Shown piece by piece: positions 10,520 to 20,907 of a stretch of DNA of 64,000 nucleotides. The stretch is taken from contig NZ_MACH01000054.1 in NCBI RefSeq assembly GCF_001884065.1, positions 62,001 to 126,000 of the forward strand, given 5' to 3'. The position numbers and the translations under genes were made by a program. Origin of the DNA: Bacillus proteolyticus. Lineage in GTDB: Bacteria; Bacillota; Bacilli; Bacillales; Bacillaceae_G. The notes below the pieces were generated by a model. That model was not told the DNA's origin and did not search any database. It saw nothing but the letters and a program-made list of their open reading frames with translations. Position 1 is the stretch's first letter. Every line of letters begins with the position of its first letter.

Positions 10520-12435
10520 AGACCGTCCTCCTTTGCAATTAATACCCCGTATACACCGTCTAAGTTGTCTCTTAAAAATGATTCAATAGCTAAATCAAAA
10601 ACGAATGGATAAAAATTATTTTCCGCTAAATTTTGTAAGGCAGCTTGTAAAGACTGTACGCCTGGAATTTCTTCCTCTTCTTGTATTGCTACTCTAACAG
10701 AATCCGTACTATATAAAACAATGGATGATTCTGGCAAAACGTTAGCTTTATAAGGAAGCTCTTCATTTTGAATATGAAGGAGTGCTTGTTGCAGAGCGTT
10801 TCTTAATGCCAATGTTATATTAATATTTGCCGCACCGTACCATCTATCATTTATACCGATCCAAATGACAGGAAAACCAAGTAACTCCTCACTCATTCCC
10901 ACTTTAGGTATGTCATGAATTGTAGAGAGAGCATCGTAGTAAAACCTACAATGTTTATCATGAATTTCGGTTAAATCAAGCTCTGTAACCTCTTCTAGCA
11001 TATGTGATTGGCGTTCACACAACTTATTATTTAAATGTTTTTGCAGTGCACGGTATACACCTTCTGTCATCGTTTCCCCAGCACCAATACCGATATCAGT
11101 ATGTTCGGGGATAAGACGATGAATCATTTCAGCTACATACGTTTCAACTCCTGTTAAACCAGCTTCGCGGCGTGCTTCATTATGAGTTAAACCACCACAA
11201 GTTATAGCAGGAAGGGGAGAGGTAGGTCCGTCTGATAATGGATTTGCAACTTGAATATAGCATTGTGATAAAGGTAGTTGGTGTAAATCTTGTTCATCCC
11301 ATATGTGGAATATACCAGCTTCTTTAGAAGTTAATGTATCAAAAAAACGAAAAAGTTCAGTTGAAGTATATTGTCCAGAACGATGGGCAAGGTTTTCTTG
11401 AAGATTTTGCACCGTATCAATTGTAAAGATTTCATCGGTTGCGAGAAGATGCTTTATAAAAGGGTGCCACTTTCCTTCAAGTGTTTCAAAGTTTAATAAA
11501 AAGAATTGAGGATTATGCTGCCGGTTTAAATCGTCAGCGACATGTTTAAATAATTCAAAAACGATAACATTTGCTAATATTGCAGATGTGATTGGTGAGA
11601 AAGGCTCGGGCGGATTTTCATTTTGTAAAGTAGTTTCGTGTAGACGATGCCATGCGGATTCCCAGCATTCTTCACGATCTGCTATTACGACGGGGCCAGC
11701 TAAACCGATTCTTGATAAGCAAATAGCTGGTATGAAATTTTTCCCCTCATCTCTACAAATAGCATGTATTGCTCTTAAACTTTCAATATCTCCATTTTGA
11801 GAAACGTATAAAATCCAGTCGAAAGGCTCGAATACTTCATGCAGGGGACGATCCGTTGTAGTATCTATTTCTTGAATAAATACATTGTCATCAAGTTCAT
11901 ATGCACGTTCTACTAGCTCATGAATTCGATCGTAATTTGTTTCCGCATAATCTGTGACAAGATAATGAAATTTAGGTAATCCGGATTCTAGTAAAGAAGA
12001 AACTAAGGAAGTAAGCATATCCCCAGAACCAATTATAAGGACATTTGCCGCACGGTACGTCTCGAATTTTAAAGCACCTGAATGAGAATCGGCTTCTAAA
12101 AATTCAATTTGAGAAGCGTACCTGTCGAGTAACGTACTGTTTAATTCATGAGGAGCATCTTGACTTACATCACGGGCGAAACCATTTTCATATAAAATCT
12201 CTCCAATTTCAAATACACGATTTTGATAGGGGAGAGGGAGACCATCGGTTATTTCTGCTAAAGAATAATTACCGTTAAACATAGGCATTAATTTTTCAAT
12301 CCAGTTATAAATCCCATCACCGTCCATGCGGAATGAACTGGCGTTATTTCGAAAATAGACACCCCCGTTTGAGTCGGGGAGGAAGAAAGTATCCTTATTT
12401 GCTTTAAGTTTTGCATGAGCTGGAAGGTTACTCAT
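10516..12435 (-). CDS. Thiazole-containing bacteriocin maturation protein, E1/ThiF-like
   Basis: 639 residues. The middle has a ThiF/E1-like Rossmann region (VLIIGSGDMLTSLVSSLLES, about residue 130) followed by a long region without recognised catalytic motifs; the N-terminus (AKLKANKDTFFLP, YFRNN) resembles leader-peptide recognition domains. It matches the putative bacteriocin-maturation family that accompanies YcaO and SagB proteins in the B. cereus group. It probably binds the precursor's leader peptide and presents it to YcaO. It is the first gene of the operon, with AAGGAGGATT before the ATG. No precursor gene rich in Cys-x-x repeats was found beside it. Confidence 0.78.
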   Translation of the reverse strand: MSNLPAHAKLKANKDTFFLPDSNGGVYFRNNASSFRMDGDGIYNWIEKLMPMFNGNYSLAEITDGLPLPYQNRVFEIGEILYENGFARDVSQDAPHELNSTLLDRYASQIEFLEADSHSGALKFETYRAANVLIIGSGDMLTSLVSSLLESGLPKFHYLVTDYAETNYDRIHELVERAYELDDNVFIQEIDTTTDRPLHEVFEPFDWILYVSQNGDIESLRAIHAICRDEGKNFIPAICLSRIGLAGPVVIADREECWESAWHRLHETTLQNENPPEPFSPITSAILANVIVFELFKHVADDLNRQHNPQFFLLNFETLEGKWHPFIKHLLATDEIFTIDTVQNLQENLAHRSGQYTSTELFRFFDTLTSKEAGIFHIWDEQDLHQLPLSQCYIQVANPLSDGPTSPLPAITCGGLTHNEARREAGLTGVETYVAEMIHRLIPEHTDIGIGAGETMTEGVYRALQKHLNNKLCERQSHMLEEVTELDLTEIHDKHCRFYYDALSTIHDIPKVGMSEELLGFPVIWIGINDRWYGAANINITLALRNALQQALLHIQNEELPYKANVLPESSIVLYSTDSVRVAIQEEEEIPGVQSLQAALQNLAENNFYPFVFDLAIESFLRDNLDGVYGVLIAKEDGL

Positions 12436-12510
12436 TTTAATCCTCCTTACGTTTTAAGCATACATTATTAGCTTATGCCATGTGATTTGTCCCGTATGAA
12501 CACAATAAAA

Positions 12511-12543
12511 AAAGGCTGTAGAATGATTCATTCTACAGCCTTT
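12511..12543 (-). terminator. Terminator after odhB
   Basis: AAAGGCTGTAGAATG pairs perfectly with CATTCTACAGCCTTT around a three-base loop; on the minus strand a T-run follows. Confidence 0.9.
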
Positions 12544-12560
12544 AATAGATTAATAATCTA

Positions 12561-13820
12561 TCAACCTTCTAATAATAATGATTTTGGATCTTCAAGCATA
12601 TCTTTAACAGCAACAAGGAAGCTAACTGCTTCTTTACCATCAACAATACGGTGATCGTAAGATAGTGCAAGGTACATCATCGGACGGTTTTCCATACGCT
12701 CGTTATCAATCGCAACTGGACGTACTTGGATTTTATGCATTCCTAGAATACCTACTTGTGGGCTATTTAGGATTGGCGTAGACATTAGAGAACCGAATAC
12801 ACCACCGTTTGTAATTGTAAATGTACCACCTTGTAGCTCTTTTAATGAAAGTTTGTTATCACGTGCTTTTAGACCTAAATTACGAATCTCGCTTTCAATT
12901 TCAGCGAAGTTCAATTGGTTAGCATCACGTACAACTGGAACAACTAATCCATCTGGAGCTGCTACTGCAATACCGATATCATAGAATTTTTTAATGATAA
13001 GCTCATCGCCTTGAATTTCAGCATTTAATAATGGGAATTGTTTTAATGCTGCAACAACTGCTTTTGTGAAGAATGACATAAAGCCAAGACGCACATCATG
13101 TTTTTTCTCGAAAGCATCTTTGCGTTCTTTACGTAATTCCATGATCGCACTCATATCAACTTCGTTAAATGTTGTTAACATTGCAGATGTTTGTTGAACT
13201 TCTACAAGACGTTTTGCAATTGTTTGACGGCGGCGGGACATTTTCACACGCTCAACTGGTTTTTCGAATTCAGTTTTTGCAACTGGAGCAGGAGCTGGAC
13301 TTTTTGGAGCAGCTGGTGCTTCTTTTGGCGCTGCAGCGTGAGCTTGTACATCATGTGGTCTCACACGTCCAAGTGGATCTGTGCTGCGCACGTCGTTTAA
13401 GTCAATTCCTAATTCACGAGCCATTTTGCGAGCAGCTGGTGATGCGATAGGACGATTTGTATTTGGTAAACCTTGCAACGCTTTATTTTGTTCAGCACTT
13501 GGAGCTTCTGCTTTCGGTGCTTCAGTAGTTTCTTGTTTTGGTTGCTCAGCAGGTGGTGCAGGTGTACTTACTGCAACTGGTGCTCCGTTTGCATCTAAAA
13601 TTGCGATAGTTGCGCCAACTTCAACTGTATCCCCAGGTTCGCCTAGTAACTTCGATACAATACCTGAATCTTCTGCAATGATTTCTACATTGACTTTATC
13701 AGTTTCAAGCTCAACAACGCTGCCGCCTTTCTCAACTTTGTCACCTACGTTGATAAGCCATTGTGAAATAGTTCCTTCTGTAATAGATTCTGCAAGCTCA
13801 GGTACTTTAATTTCGATCAT
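12561..13820 (-). CDS. odhB: 2-oxoglutarate dehydrogenase E2, dihydrolipoamide succinyltransferase
   Basis: 419 residues. It transfers the succinyl group from E1-bound intermediate through lipoamide to CoA in the TCA cycle. An N-terminal lipoyl domain holds the modified lysine in [11 protein letters not shown] (Lys43). An Ala/Pro/Glu-rich linker follows, then a peripheral-subunit-binding domain ([16 protein letters not shown], near 126-141), a second linker and the catalytic domain ending in [16 protein letters not shown] with the active His and Asp. It follows odhA by 128 bases on the same strand; the intergenic hairpin at 13889-13931 lies between them. Confidence 0.95.
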   Translation of the reverse strand: MIEIKVPELAESITEGTISQWLINVGDKVEKGGSVVELETDKVNVEIIAEDSGIVSKLLGEPGDTVEVGATIAILDANGAPVAVSTPAPPAEQPKQETTEAPKAEAPSAEQNKALQGLPNTNRPIASPAARKMARELGIDLNDVRSTDPLGRVRPHDVQAHAAAPKEAPAAPKSPAPAPVAKTEFEKPVERVKMSRRRQTIAKRLVEVQQTSAMLTTFNEVDMSAIMELRKERKDAFEKKHDVRLGFMSFFTKAVVAALKQFPLLNAEIQGDELIIKKFYDIGIAVAAPDGLVVPVVRDANQLNFAEIESEIRNLGLKARDNKLSLKELQGGTFTITNGGVFGSLMSTPILNSPQVGILGMHKIQVRPVAIDNERMENRPMMYLALSYDHRIVDGKEAVSFLVAVKDMLEDPKSLLLEG

Positions 13821-13888
13821 TTTAAATGTCCTCCCCTTATTTGCCTAACGGTGTGTTTTTCTTCTTTAATCTTCGGTAATCTCCATGT

Positions 13889-13931
13889 ATTAGCTCGACT
13901 TGGGCAGATATTCTGCCCAAGTTGAGCTAAT
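13889..13931. other. Long hairpin between odhA and odhB
   Basis: Arms 13889-13908 and 13912-13931 pair over 20 bp with one G.U-type position and a three-base loop. No T-run follows on the minus strand, so it does not look like a plain terminator. It may stabilise the 3' end of odhA RNA or partly attenuate odhB. Confidence 0.7.
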
Positions 13932-13948
13932 GAAATTCGTTGTTACTT

Positions 13949-16816
13949 TCAGTTGCTGAAAACTTCAATTTCTTGTTTATCTTGACGGAAGTTGTACTTC
14001 ACATCTAAAGCGTGTGCAACAATTAGTTCTTGCTCAGCTTTGTGAGCGAATGGATCGCCACCAGATGGGCTAGAACGATCCGGGCGTCCAATGTAACCTG
14101 TTTTCACTTTATCTCCAGCTAGTTCGAACAGAATTGGAGCCATGTAATGCCATGCACCCATATTACGAGGTTCTTCTTGAACCCAAATGATTTCTTCTAA
14201 GTTTTTAAAGCGTTTAATAATAGATTGAACTTTCTCAGCAGGGAATGGATACAACTGTTCAATACGAACGACATGAACTTCATCTAAGTTGTATTCATGT
14301 TTACCAGACTCGATTTCTGCTGCTAAGTCAATCGCCATTTTACCTGTGCTTAAAACAAGGCGTTTTACTTTGTTTGGTTTCATGCCAAGGTTTTCTTGCT
14401 CTAAAGCAGGTTGGAAACGTCCTTCGCTTAACTGACTAGCAGTTGAAAGCGTAAGTGGGTGACGTAATAAGCTCTTCGGCGTCATAAGTACTAATGGTCG
14501 AACGGCTTCTGTTCCTAAGATAGATGCTTGACGACGTAAGATATGGAAGTATTGAGCCGCGCTCGTTAAGTTTGCAACTGTCCAGTTGTTTTCAGCAGCT
14601 AACTGTAAGAAACGCTCTGGACGTGCACTAGAGTGCTCTGGCCCTTGACCTTCATAACCGTGTGGTAATAGAAGGACTAAACCTGATTTTTGACCCCATT
14701 TTGCTCTTCCTGCTGAAACATATTGATCAAATAATGCTTGCGCAGTATTTGAGAAGTCACCATATTGCGCTTCCCACATAACAAGAGTTTCTGGAGCGAA
14801 TACGTTATAACCATATTCATAACCAACAACAGCAGCCTCTGATAACGGACTGTTATGAACAGAGAATGAAGCATTAATGTTTGGTAAGCGATGTAATGGT
14901 GAATATGTTTCATTTGTATCAGTATCGTGTAATACGATATGACGATGCGCAAATGTACCACGCTGTGAATCTTGACCAGTTAAACGAATTGGCGTACCTT
15001 CTTGTAAAATAGAAGCGAATGCTAATGACTCAGCAAGTGCCCATTCAATTTTACCGTTCTCTTCAAGAGCATCTTTACGGCGCTCAAGAATTTTCTTCAC
15101 TTTCGGATATACGTTAAATCCTTCAGGCCAAGATAATAAGCCTGCATTAATTGCACGAAGTGAGTCAATCTCAACACCAGTATCGATTGGCTGAATGCCT
15201 TGTGCAACAACATCTGGCACTTTAACGTGAATTGTTGCATCGCTCGTATCAGCTGGTGGTAGTTGTGCATAGTCAGATTTTAATTGCTCTTGTATAAACT
15301 GTGTAACTGTTTCAACCTCATCTGCATTTAGAACACCATCAGCTTGTAATTGATCTGCATAAATTGCTCTTACAGTAGGGTGGTTTTTAATTTTTTTGTA
15401 CACTTGTGGTTGCGTAACCGCTGGGTCATCCATTTCGTTATGGCCATAGCGTCGGTAACCAATTAAATCAATCAAGAAGTCTTTTTTGAACAACATGCGA
15501 TATTGAATCGCAAGGTTAGCAGCAGCAAGACAAGCTTCCGGATCATCAGCGTTCACGTGAACAATCGGAATATCAAAACCTTTTGCAAGGTCACTTGAAT
15601 ATTTCGTAGAACGAGAATCATAGCTATCAGTTGTAAAACCAACTGCATTGTTTGCGATAACATGAATTGTTCCGCCCGTTTGGTACGCGTTCAATCTGCT
15701 TAAGTTGAGTGTCTCAGACACAATACCTTGACCAGGGAATGCAGCATCACCATGAACTAAAATTACGAATGACTTTGACGTATCTTGTTCTGGAAGACCA
15801 GATTTTTTACGGTTTTCTTGAGCCGCACGTGCGAAACCTTCTACTACAGGATTAACGAACTCAAGATGACTTGGGTTATTTGCTAATGTAACGCGAGTGC
15901 TAACTTCTTCATTACTAACGACTTGTTCTCTACCTAAGTGGTATTTTACGTCGCCAGTCCATCCAGCATTTGCCACTGCGCCTTCTATTTTTGCATGTTT
16001 GAACTCAGCAAACATGTGACTATATGGTTTTTCTAATACGTGTGCAAGTACGCTTAGACGACCGCGGTGTGCCATACCAATCATGACATTTTCTACGCCG
16101 CCCTTGGCACCTTCTAGAACAATTTCATCTAGAACAGGTACAAGCATATCAACGCCCTCGATAGAGAAACGCTTTTGCCCAACGAATGTTTTATGCAAGA
16201 ATTGCTCGAAACCTTCAACAGCTGTTAAACGTTTTAAAAGAGCAGTTCGTTTTTTATTTGATAGTGGTTGACGCAATGAATTTGATTCCACCATTTGATG
16301 CAACCACGCGCGTTCTTCACTATCTTGTATATGAGAAAATTCATAAGCTAAAGATTTTGTATAAACGTCTTTTAATCTATGAATTACATCAAGTGCAGTG
16401 TGAATACCTTCTGGTGCATCTTGCCATACTGTTTTCGCTGGAATCGCTTTCAAATCAGCATCGCTCAGTTCGTTCATTGCTTTCTCAAGAAGAGATTGTC
16501 CATTTGCAGCATCTTCCATCGGGTTGATGTGAGCCAACGTATGCCCGAAAGAACGAATCTGCTCAACAAGTTGAACGACTTTAAGAATTTTTTCAATGTT
16601 CCCTGTGTTTTGAGGAGAAAAATGTGTTGCTGTGTTGTCCCCTGTTACGACATCATCTTGAAACGAAGGAGCTCCAAAAATTTCAAAAAGCTCTTGTAAT
16701 TCCGGATCAACAGAACCTGCTCCAGTTACGTAAAGATCATACTGTTCAATAACATAACCAAGGTTCGGACCATGGAACTTGGCCCAAGGGTTTGTCGTTG
16801 TATTCTTCCTCGTCAT
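13949..16816 (-). CDS. odhA: 2-oxoglutarate dehydrogenase E1 component
   Basis: 955 residues. It is the thiamine-diphosphate enzyme that decarboxylates 2-oxoglutarate and passes the succinyl group to OdhB. It shows the N-terminal E1o segment ([21 protein letters not shown]), the substrate region [15 protein letters not shown], the ThDP/Mg motif [19 protein letters not shown] and, in the second half, [24 protein letters not shown] split over the transketolase-like domain. An in-frame ATG 66 bases further upstream exists, but GGGAGG stands correctly before the ATG at 16816, so I choose that. A cre-like site lies about 350 bases upstream. Confidence 0.95.
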   Translation of the reverse strand: MTRKNTTTNPWAKFHGPNLGYVIEQYDLYVTGAGSVDPELQELFEIFGAPSFQDDVVTGDNTATHFSPQNTGNIEKILKVVQLVEQIRSFGHTLAHINPMEDAANGQSLLEKAMNELSDADLKAIPAKTVWQDAPEGIHTALDVIHRLKDVYTKSLAYEFSHIQDSEERAWLHQMVESNSLRQPLSNKKRTALLKRLTAVEGFEQFLHKTFVGQKRFSIEGVDMLVPVLDEIVLEGAKGGVENVMIGMAHRGRLSVLAHVLEKPYSHMFAEFKHAKIEGAVANAGWTGDVKYHLGREQVVSNEEVSTRVTLANNPSHLEFVNPVVEGFARAAQENRKKSGLPEQDTSKSFVILVHGDAAFPGQGIVSETLNLSRLNAYQTGGTIHVIANNAVGFTTDSYDSRSTKYSSDLAKGFDIPIVHVNADDPEACLAAANLAIQYRMLFKKDFLIDLIGYRRYGHNEMDDPAVTQPQVYKKIKNHPTVRAIYADQLQADGVLNADEVETVTQFIQEQLKSDYAQLPPADTSDATIHVKVPDVVAQGIQPIDTGVEIDSLRAINAGLLSWPEGFNVYPKVKKILERRKDALEENGKIEWALAESLAFASILQEGTPIRLTGQDSQRGTFAHRHIVLHDTDTNETYSPLHRLPNINASFSVHNSPLSEAAVVGYEYGYNVFAPETLVMWEAQYGDFSNTAQALFDQYVSAGRAKWGQKSGLVLLLPHGYEGQGPEHSSARPERFLQLAAENNWTVANLTSAAQYFHILRRQASILGTEAVRPLVLMTPKSLLRHPLTLSTASQLSEGRFQPALEQENLGMKPNKVKRLVLSTGKMAIDLAAEIESGKHEYNLDEVHVVRIEQLYPFPAEKVQSIIKRFKNLEEIIWVQEEPRNMGAWHYMAPILFELAGDKVKTGYIGRPDRSSPSGGDPFAHKAEQELIVAHALDVKYNFRQDKQEIEVFSN

Positions 16817-17566
16817 TTGTTTAAACCTCCCAATGCATATAATCCTTTTCCTATACAAAAGGTGCATTTTGCTCTTTTTCAATAATTGATGAACTAAAAA
16901 TTAATGTAATTGTTTTCTTTACTCTTATGTTATTACAATAATTTACATAATACCAAACACTATTACTTATCTGTTTTGTAAAAAAACATTCACAATAACT
17001 TATCACCCAAGTTAATCTTTCATGTTATAAAGTAATTTTACAGAAAAATGGGGTGGATATATTTGGTATACCTACATTAATAACTATAATTGTTGCATTT
17101 GAATATAAGTAAAATTGTTAGAATGTTTCGATAAATATTAGTTTGAATTATGTATATTGAAATAATAAGCGCTTTCATTGATATTATACAACAATATAAC
17201 GGAATATAGTATAAAAAATAAAAAATTATGAATTTAGCGTAAACTTTATTTCGATAGTGTTAAATATCGAAAGGAAAATGAAGGATTTCTACAAAAAAAG
17301 TGGCTAAACATAAAAAATGCTTCATAAACCGTTAGTTTCTATAAATATGGCGAAAAACAACGTAAAAACAATAGCGCATTTCATCTAATAAGGAGAAGAA
17401 TGAAATAGTTTAAAAGGATAAAACAAATATGGAGATATTAAATTTTCACAAAAGTGGGGAGGAGATATAGTAACGGATATATACATTGTTCCATGTTTCA
17501 TTTCAAAATAGACATGATTAAGTTGAAAAAGTTTCTTCTATATAAATAGAATGAAAAATAATCGGA
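16817..17566. other. Long AT-rich intergenic region between divergent odhA and the XRE operon
   Basis: No coding frame of note. It is very AT-rich with a number of short A- and T-tracts. It must hold the odhAB promoter (minus strand) and, at its right end, the promoter of the XRE operon. The cre-like site at 17164-17177 is the only regulatory motif I can name. Confidence 0.5.
17164..17177 (-). promoter_or_regulatory. cre-like CcpA site upstream of odhA
   Basis: On the minus strand the site reads TGAAAGCGCTTATT, matching 12 of 14 positions of the CcpA consensus TGWAAGCGYTWNCA. Catabolite repression of odhAB is known in bacilli, so a site here is sensible, but it is about 350 bases from the odhA start. 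Confidence 0.4.
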
Positions 17567-17610
17567 ATATATGTAAAGGATACTTGACGTAAAGTTTCCT
17601 TTACATATAT
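17567..17610. promoter_or_regulatory. Perfect 14-bp inverted repeat overlapping the XRE operon promoter
   Basis: Left arm ATATATGTAAAGGA (17567-17580) and right arm TCCTTTACATATAT (17597-17610) are exact reverse complements with a 16-base spacer. The -35 (TTGACG, 17584-17589) lies in the spacer and the -10 (TATACT, 17608-17613) begins in the right arm, with 18 bases between. A dimeric regulator bound here would block RNA polymerase. The XRE protein just downstream is the obvious candidate. Confidence 0.75.
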
Positions 17611-17641
17611 ACTCGGTATAAGGAAGGAGGGAGAAATTTCC

Positions 17642-17851
17642 TTGGAAAATAAAATGGTCGAATACCGAAAAAAATTCGGACTATCTCAAGAAAAATTGGC
17701 TGAGAAACTTGGAGTTTCCAGACAAACCATCATTTCAATTGAAAAAGGGAAATATGATCCATCACTTCCGTTAGCATTTGAAATAGCGAAAACATTTCAA
17801 ACAACGATAGAATATGTGTTCATTTATGAGGGAAAAGAAGGGGAGGAGTAA
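17642..17851 (+). CDS. XRE-family transcriptional regulator
   Basis: 69 residues, essentially one helix-turn-helix domain: KFGLSQEKLAEKLGVSRQTIISIEKGKYDPSL, with recognition helix VSRQTIISIEKG. It is of the short Cro/C1 type that often controls a neighbouring membrane protein operon. The start is TTG with AAGGAGGGAG upstream; an ATG four codons later is possible. It probably represses its own operon through the inverted repeat at 17567-17610. Two small membrane protein genes follow in the same direction. Confidence 0.85.
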   Translation: MENKMVEYRKKFGLSQEKLAEKLGVSRQTIISIEKGKYDPSLPLAFEIAKTFQTTIEYVFIYEGKEGEE

Positions 17852-17853
17852 AG

Positions 17854-18231
17854 ATGAACTATTCACAAAAGTACTTTGTTATTATGGGAATTATTTTTCT
17901 ATTTATGAGTGGATTTATGATATTAGCAGGTATAATGACGCATTCTGCACCGCCAATTCCAACTTATACCGTGCTTGCAATGATGATTATGTGTTTCTGC
18001 CTAAGCTACTTGCACCCGCAATTTAAAGAAAAAGACGAGCGAATGAAACTCATTCGTTACAAGGGAATGTTCTTCAGCTTTTTTGCGCTAACAGCATACT
18101 ATCTTCTTTTCTCGATTGGCTTAAACTTAAAAGTAATTACACTATCTGCGGTTGAACTACTGAACATACTTATGGCACTTACGATGAGTACAGTTTTTAT
18201 CTCATTTGTTGTTTTATCAAAAAGATATTAA
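17854..18231 (+). CDS. Small four-helix membrane protein
   Basis: 125 residues with four hydrophobic segments (about 9-30, 33-48, 64-86 and 94-118) and a charged loop EKDERMKLIRYKG between helices two and three. It starts three bases after the XRE stop, preceded by GGGGAGGAG, so it belongs to the operon. This XRE-plus-small-membrane-protein arrangement is common in firmicutes (DUF2178-like proteins have this ERM.LIRYKG style loop). The function is unknown. Confidence 0.75.
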   Translation: MNYSQKYFVIMGIIFLFMSGFMILAGIMTHSAPPIPTYTVLAMMIMCFCLSYLHPQFKEKDERMKLIRYKGMFFSFFALTAYYLLFSIGLNLKVITLSAVELLNILMALTMSTVFISFVVLSKRY

Positions 18232-18259
18232 GATGGAAGAGAGAAAGGAAGATTAATAT

Positions 18260-18442
18260 ATGCAAATGATGTATGCTTTTGGCATTGGACTTGTATTATT
18301 TTTAGCCGTATTCTTATTTATTCGTAAAGACGTTCAAGGTGGGACGTTAACGAAAAGAGGCTTTTATAAAATGATCGGCTGTTTAGTTGTTATGTTTATA
18401 GCGATTATCGTAATGATCGTTTTAATAAATCAGTCACTATAG
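18260..18442 (+). CDS. Small two-helix membrane protein
   Basis: 60 residues, two hydrophobic segments separated by a basic loop (FIRKDVQGGTLTKRGFYK). It is the third gene of the XRE operon, 28 bases after the previous stop, with GAAAGGAAG before the ATG, and a terminator follows at 18456-18486. The function is unknown. Confidence 0.65.
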   Translation: MQMMYAFGIGLVLFLAVFLFIRKDVQGGTLTKRGFYKMIGCLVVMFIAIIVMIVLINQSL

Positions 18443-18455
18443 AATTTAAAAATGG

Positions 18456-18486
18456 AACCTTACTTTTGTAAGGTTTTTCTTTTTTG
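18456..18486 (+). terminator. Terminator after the XRE operon
   Basis: AACCTTAC/GTAAGGTT stem with TTTT loop and a T-rich tail. Confidence 0.8.
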
Positions 18487-18576
18487 AAAATAAAACAAAA
18501 ATTACCATAAAACCCATTTGCTATCTATTCTCTGTATTATATAATCCAATAAAATGATAGGTAAGGAGAATAGTAT

Positions 18577-18939
18577 ATGAATAAAAAAGCTATCTTCTTT
18601 ATAGCGGTATGTCTACTACTTATAGCTAGTGTTACTTACATAATATGTAACAAACGAGAACAAGTGCCACCTATGTTAGTATGGGAGGGCCAGGAATACT
18701 ACGTTACGAATGAACCTGTCAAAGCAGAAGCAGTCGGACAAAAGCTTGGCGAAGTGACAAAGAAAATTGAAACAAGCAAACAACCTACTAAAAATAGGGA
18801 ATCCAACATATTACAAGAAAAAACAGAAATATTTGAAATGATTTTAGAAGAAGAGGATGAAAGGCGGCCGATACTCGTAAAAGAACCTAATAGTGAAGAA
18901 TATAGAATAGCAAGGCTGATGTTAAAACAAGTACTATAA
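18577..18939 (+). CDS. Hypothetical membrane-anchored protein
   Basis: 120 residues: an N-terminal transmembrane anchor (residues 5-22) followed by a soluble domain rich in Glu and Lys. The segment MLVWEGQEYYVTNE resembles small bacillar lipoprotein-like domains but I cannot name it. There is no lipobox Cys in the usual position (ICNKRE is a poor match). GGTAAGGAG stands before the ATG. The next gene starts 39 bases after the stop and may be co-transcribed. Confidence 0.6.
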   Translation: MNKKAIFFIAVCLLLIASVTYIICNKREQVPPMLVWEGQEYYVTNEPVKAEAVGQKLGEVTKKIETSKQPTKNRESNILQEKTEIFEMILEEEDERRPILVKEPNSEEYRIARLMLKQVL

Positions 18940-18977
18940 AATGAAGAAACAAATTTGTAATAGAGAGTAGTGGCGTT

Positions 18978-19523
18978 ATGAGATGGAAAGTAGGAACGTT
19001 TGAAAAAATAGAAACGAATGACCCATCTATTGAGCAATTAATACATACATTCAAAGAACAAAACCTAAATGGCGGTGCGGTTATAAGCTGTTTTAAAGTA
19101 AATAACGAAAATTTTTTCAAAGAAATACCGCGTGGAGAAGATGGACACAAGCGTTTTTTCAGAAGAATCTTTAACTCTTTAGATATAATCAATAACTTAG
19201 AAGCGTTAAAAATACATACATCAGAAAAATATAAGTGTCGTTTTAAAGAGCGTCAGGCAGTCATGCTTGATGGTAGTATTGCCACTCAAATTTTGTGCGG
19301 CGGAGCATATGTAGAATTTCAAGAACGACCAGTTGTCGCCAAGCAATTAGCGGTTAATTTATGTCAATATATGTTCCAAGATCGATATGAGGATATTAAA
19401 GCATTCGAAAGCTACCGTCCTTGGACAGATTGGTTTTACGGTATTGCGTGGGATACAACTTGGATGGTATTAGATAGTAAGGAGCATAAAATGTGGTTAA
19501 TCTGTGCTACGGATTCGGATTGA
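18978..19523 (+). CDS. Conserved hypothetical soluble protein
   Basis: 181 residues, no signal peptide or membrane segment. It has a compact mixed alpha/beta look with conserved-seeming tryptophans near the C-terminus (YRPWTDWFYGIAWDTTWMVLD). I do not recognise the family. It follows the membrane-anchored gene closely and ends at a strong terminator. Confidence 0.6.
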   Translation: MRWKVGTFEKIETNDPSIEQLIHTFKEQNLNGGAVISCFKVNNENFFKEIPRGEDGHKRFFRRIFNSLDIINNLEALKIHTSEKYKCRFKERQAVMLDGSIATQILCGGAYVEFQERPVVAKQLAVNLCQYMFQDRYEDIKAFESYRPWTDWFYGIAWDTTWMVLDSKEHKMWLICATDSD

Positions 19524-19568
19524 AAGATAAAGGGCCTGGTAGGAATACTACAAGGCTCTTTATCTTTT
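19524..19568 (+). terminator. Terminator
   Basis: AAAGATAAAGGGCCT pairs with AGGCTCTTTATCTTTT at 19553-19568 with one bulge. Confidence 0.75.
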
Positions 19569-20161
19569 GGAGAAGAATGGAAAATGGATCGTATAAATAT
19601 TATACTAAAAAAACATTTGTAATGTAAGTTTTATACTATTGTATGCTGACGATAACTTAAAAGAATTATTGTTTGCGAATGTGAAATTTTTGGATAAGAT
19701 GTTTGGTAGGAAGTGACTCGAAACGAAAAGACACTTTAGAGAGTGTCTTTTCGTTTTTTTGTAATTAGTAAGTACATAGTGTTTCGCTCAAATCACTAGT
19801 TTCTATAAGTAATAGTCAGCAGTCAAAGAGGTATGGAAAAACATATAACCTTTAAGAATAGCTCTAGGGAATTAATAGCCGGATATATAATATAAAGGTG
19901 ATGGAGTGCGAAAAGATGTTATGTTCACTAATAACTAAGGGTTTGTGTTGTGGGAAGTGCGATTTGAAAAGCATACCAATTAAGCTGTTTATATAAGTAA
20001 ATCAAATGTGTAAAAGAAATTAATTGTTTCTAAAATGGACTAATTATACAAGTGTATTAAATTTTTCTAGAGATAGTTTACTGTACTCGTATTTTCCTAA
20101 AAAGGTTAATTATCTTAGACATTCTTTTTGGAGTGTCAATGAGTTTGTTATATTCTACATT
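19569..20161. other. Gene-poor stretch with a short gene remnant and a terminator
   Basis: About 20 codons ending at 19710 (LKELLFANVKFLDKMFGRK) look like the tail of a lost gene; there is no ribosome site or start for it. A strong hairpin follows at 19722-19760 (AACGAAAAGACACT with AGTGTCTTTTCGTT, then T7). The rest to 20161 shows no supported feature. Confidence 0.4.
19722..19760 (+). terminator. Terminator after a gene remnant
   Basis: A 14-bp perfect stem, six-base loop and T7 tail, directly after the FGRK-stop remnant. Confidence 0.8.
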
Positions 20162-20907
20162 TTATATGAAGGGTGAAAAATGATGTAATTCGTTTCTTTG
20201 GGATTCGCTTAATGATTTAATCTTTTTATTTAATAAATCCTTTGCGAATTCGTATAATTCTAAATCTAAATTATTATCATTATTTATCTGTATTATTAAT
20301 TCATTAGGTATTGATTTTATTATGGAGGGGGCTATAAAACTATTTAATTTATTGTATTTTAAATCTTTCCAATTAAAATGGTTTTTCATTAAAAACAAAG
20401 ATTCTTTATACATATCTGTAATTCCGACTAAAACAAAATGATCTATTATGTTTTTTTTCGCAATATTTAAATTCGGGATATCTGTTCCAGATAAACATAG
20501 AGTTTGATGATTACAAACATAGAGTTTATGTTTAATAAATTGTTCAAACGTTAATTCAGAATTTATCCAATTATTTCGTTTGTAATGATGGTATTGAGAA
20601 AATATTCTATCCACAGGTTTTCTTAACATAGAAATATAAGTGATATTTCTTGAATGATTTATTTGAGATAATAGTTGCCCCTCTATTTCATACCGAAACT
20701 ATAATGACCACTAATAGCTTTAGCGCTATATATATGATCTTTAAGCAGGTTTATTATTTGCTCCTTATTATTTAGAGGCCCAATGGTTTTATGTGCATAC
20801 ATAAATAATGAATGAGCACCATACTGTGTGTCTAAAATATCTCTTAATGTTGTACCACCAGTTTTAGCAATATGAATAAAAATAATTAATTCGTTATTTG
20901 AAGTCAA
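20162..20907 (-). pseudogene. PAPS-dependent sulfotransferase family, frameshifted
   Basis: Two frames together give one protein of about 248 residues. The first (from ATG at 20907) has FIHIAKTGGTTLRDIL, the 5'-phosphosulfate loop of the Sulfotransfer_2 family, and ends at GHYSFGMK-stop. The second carries on as EIEGQLLSQINHSRNITYISMLRKPVDRIFSQYHHY, with the 3'-phosphate-binding Arg/Ser segment RKPVDRIFSQ. A one-base deletion near 20690 separates them. Such enzymes move sulfate from PAPS to sugars or proteins. It is rare in this genus and stands alone in a decayed area, so recent transfer and decay is likely. Confidence 0.75.
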
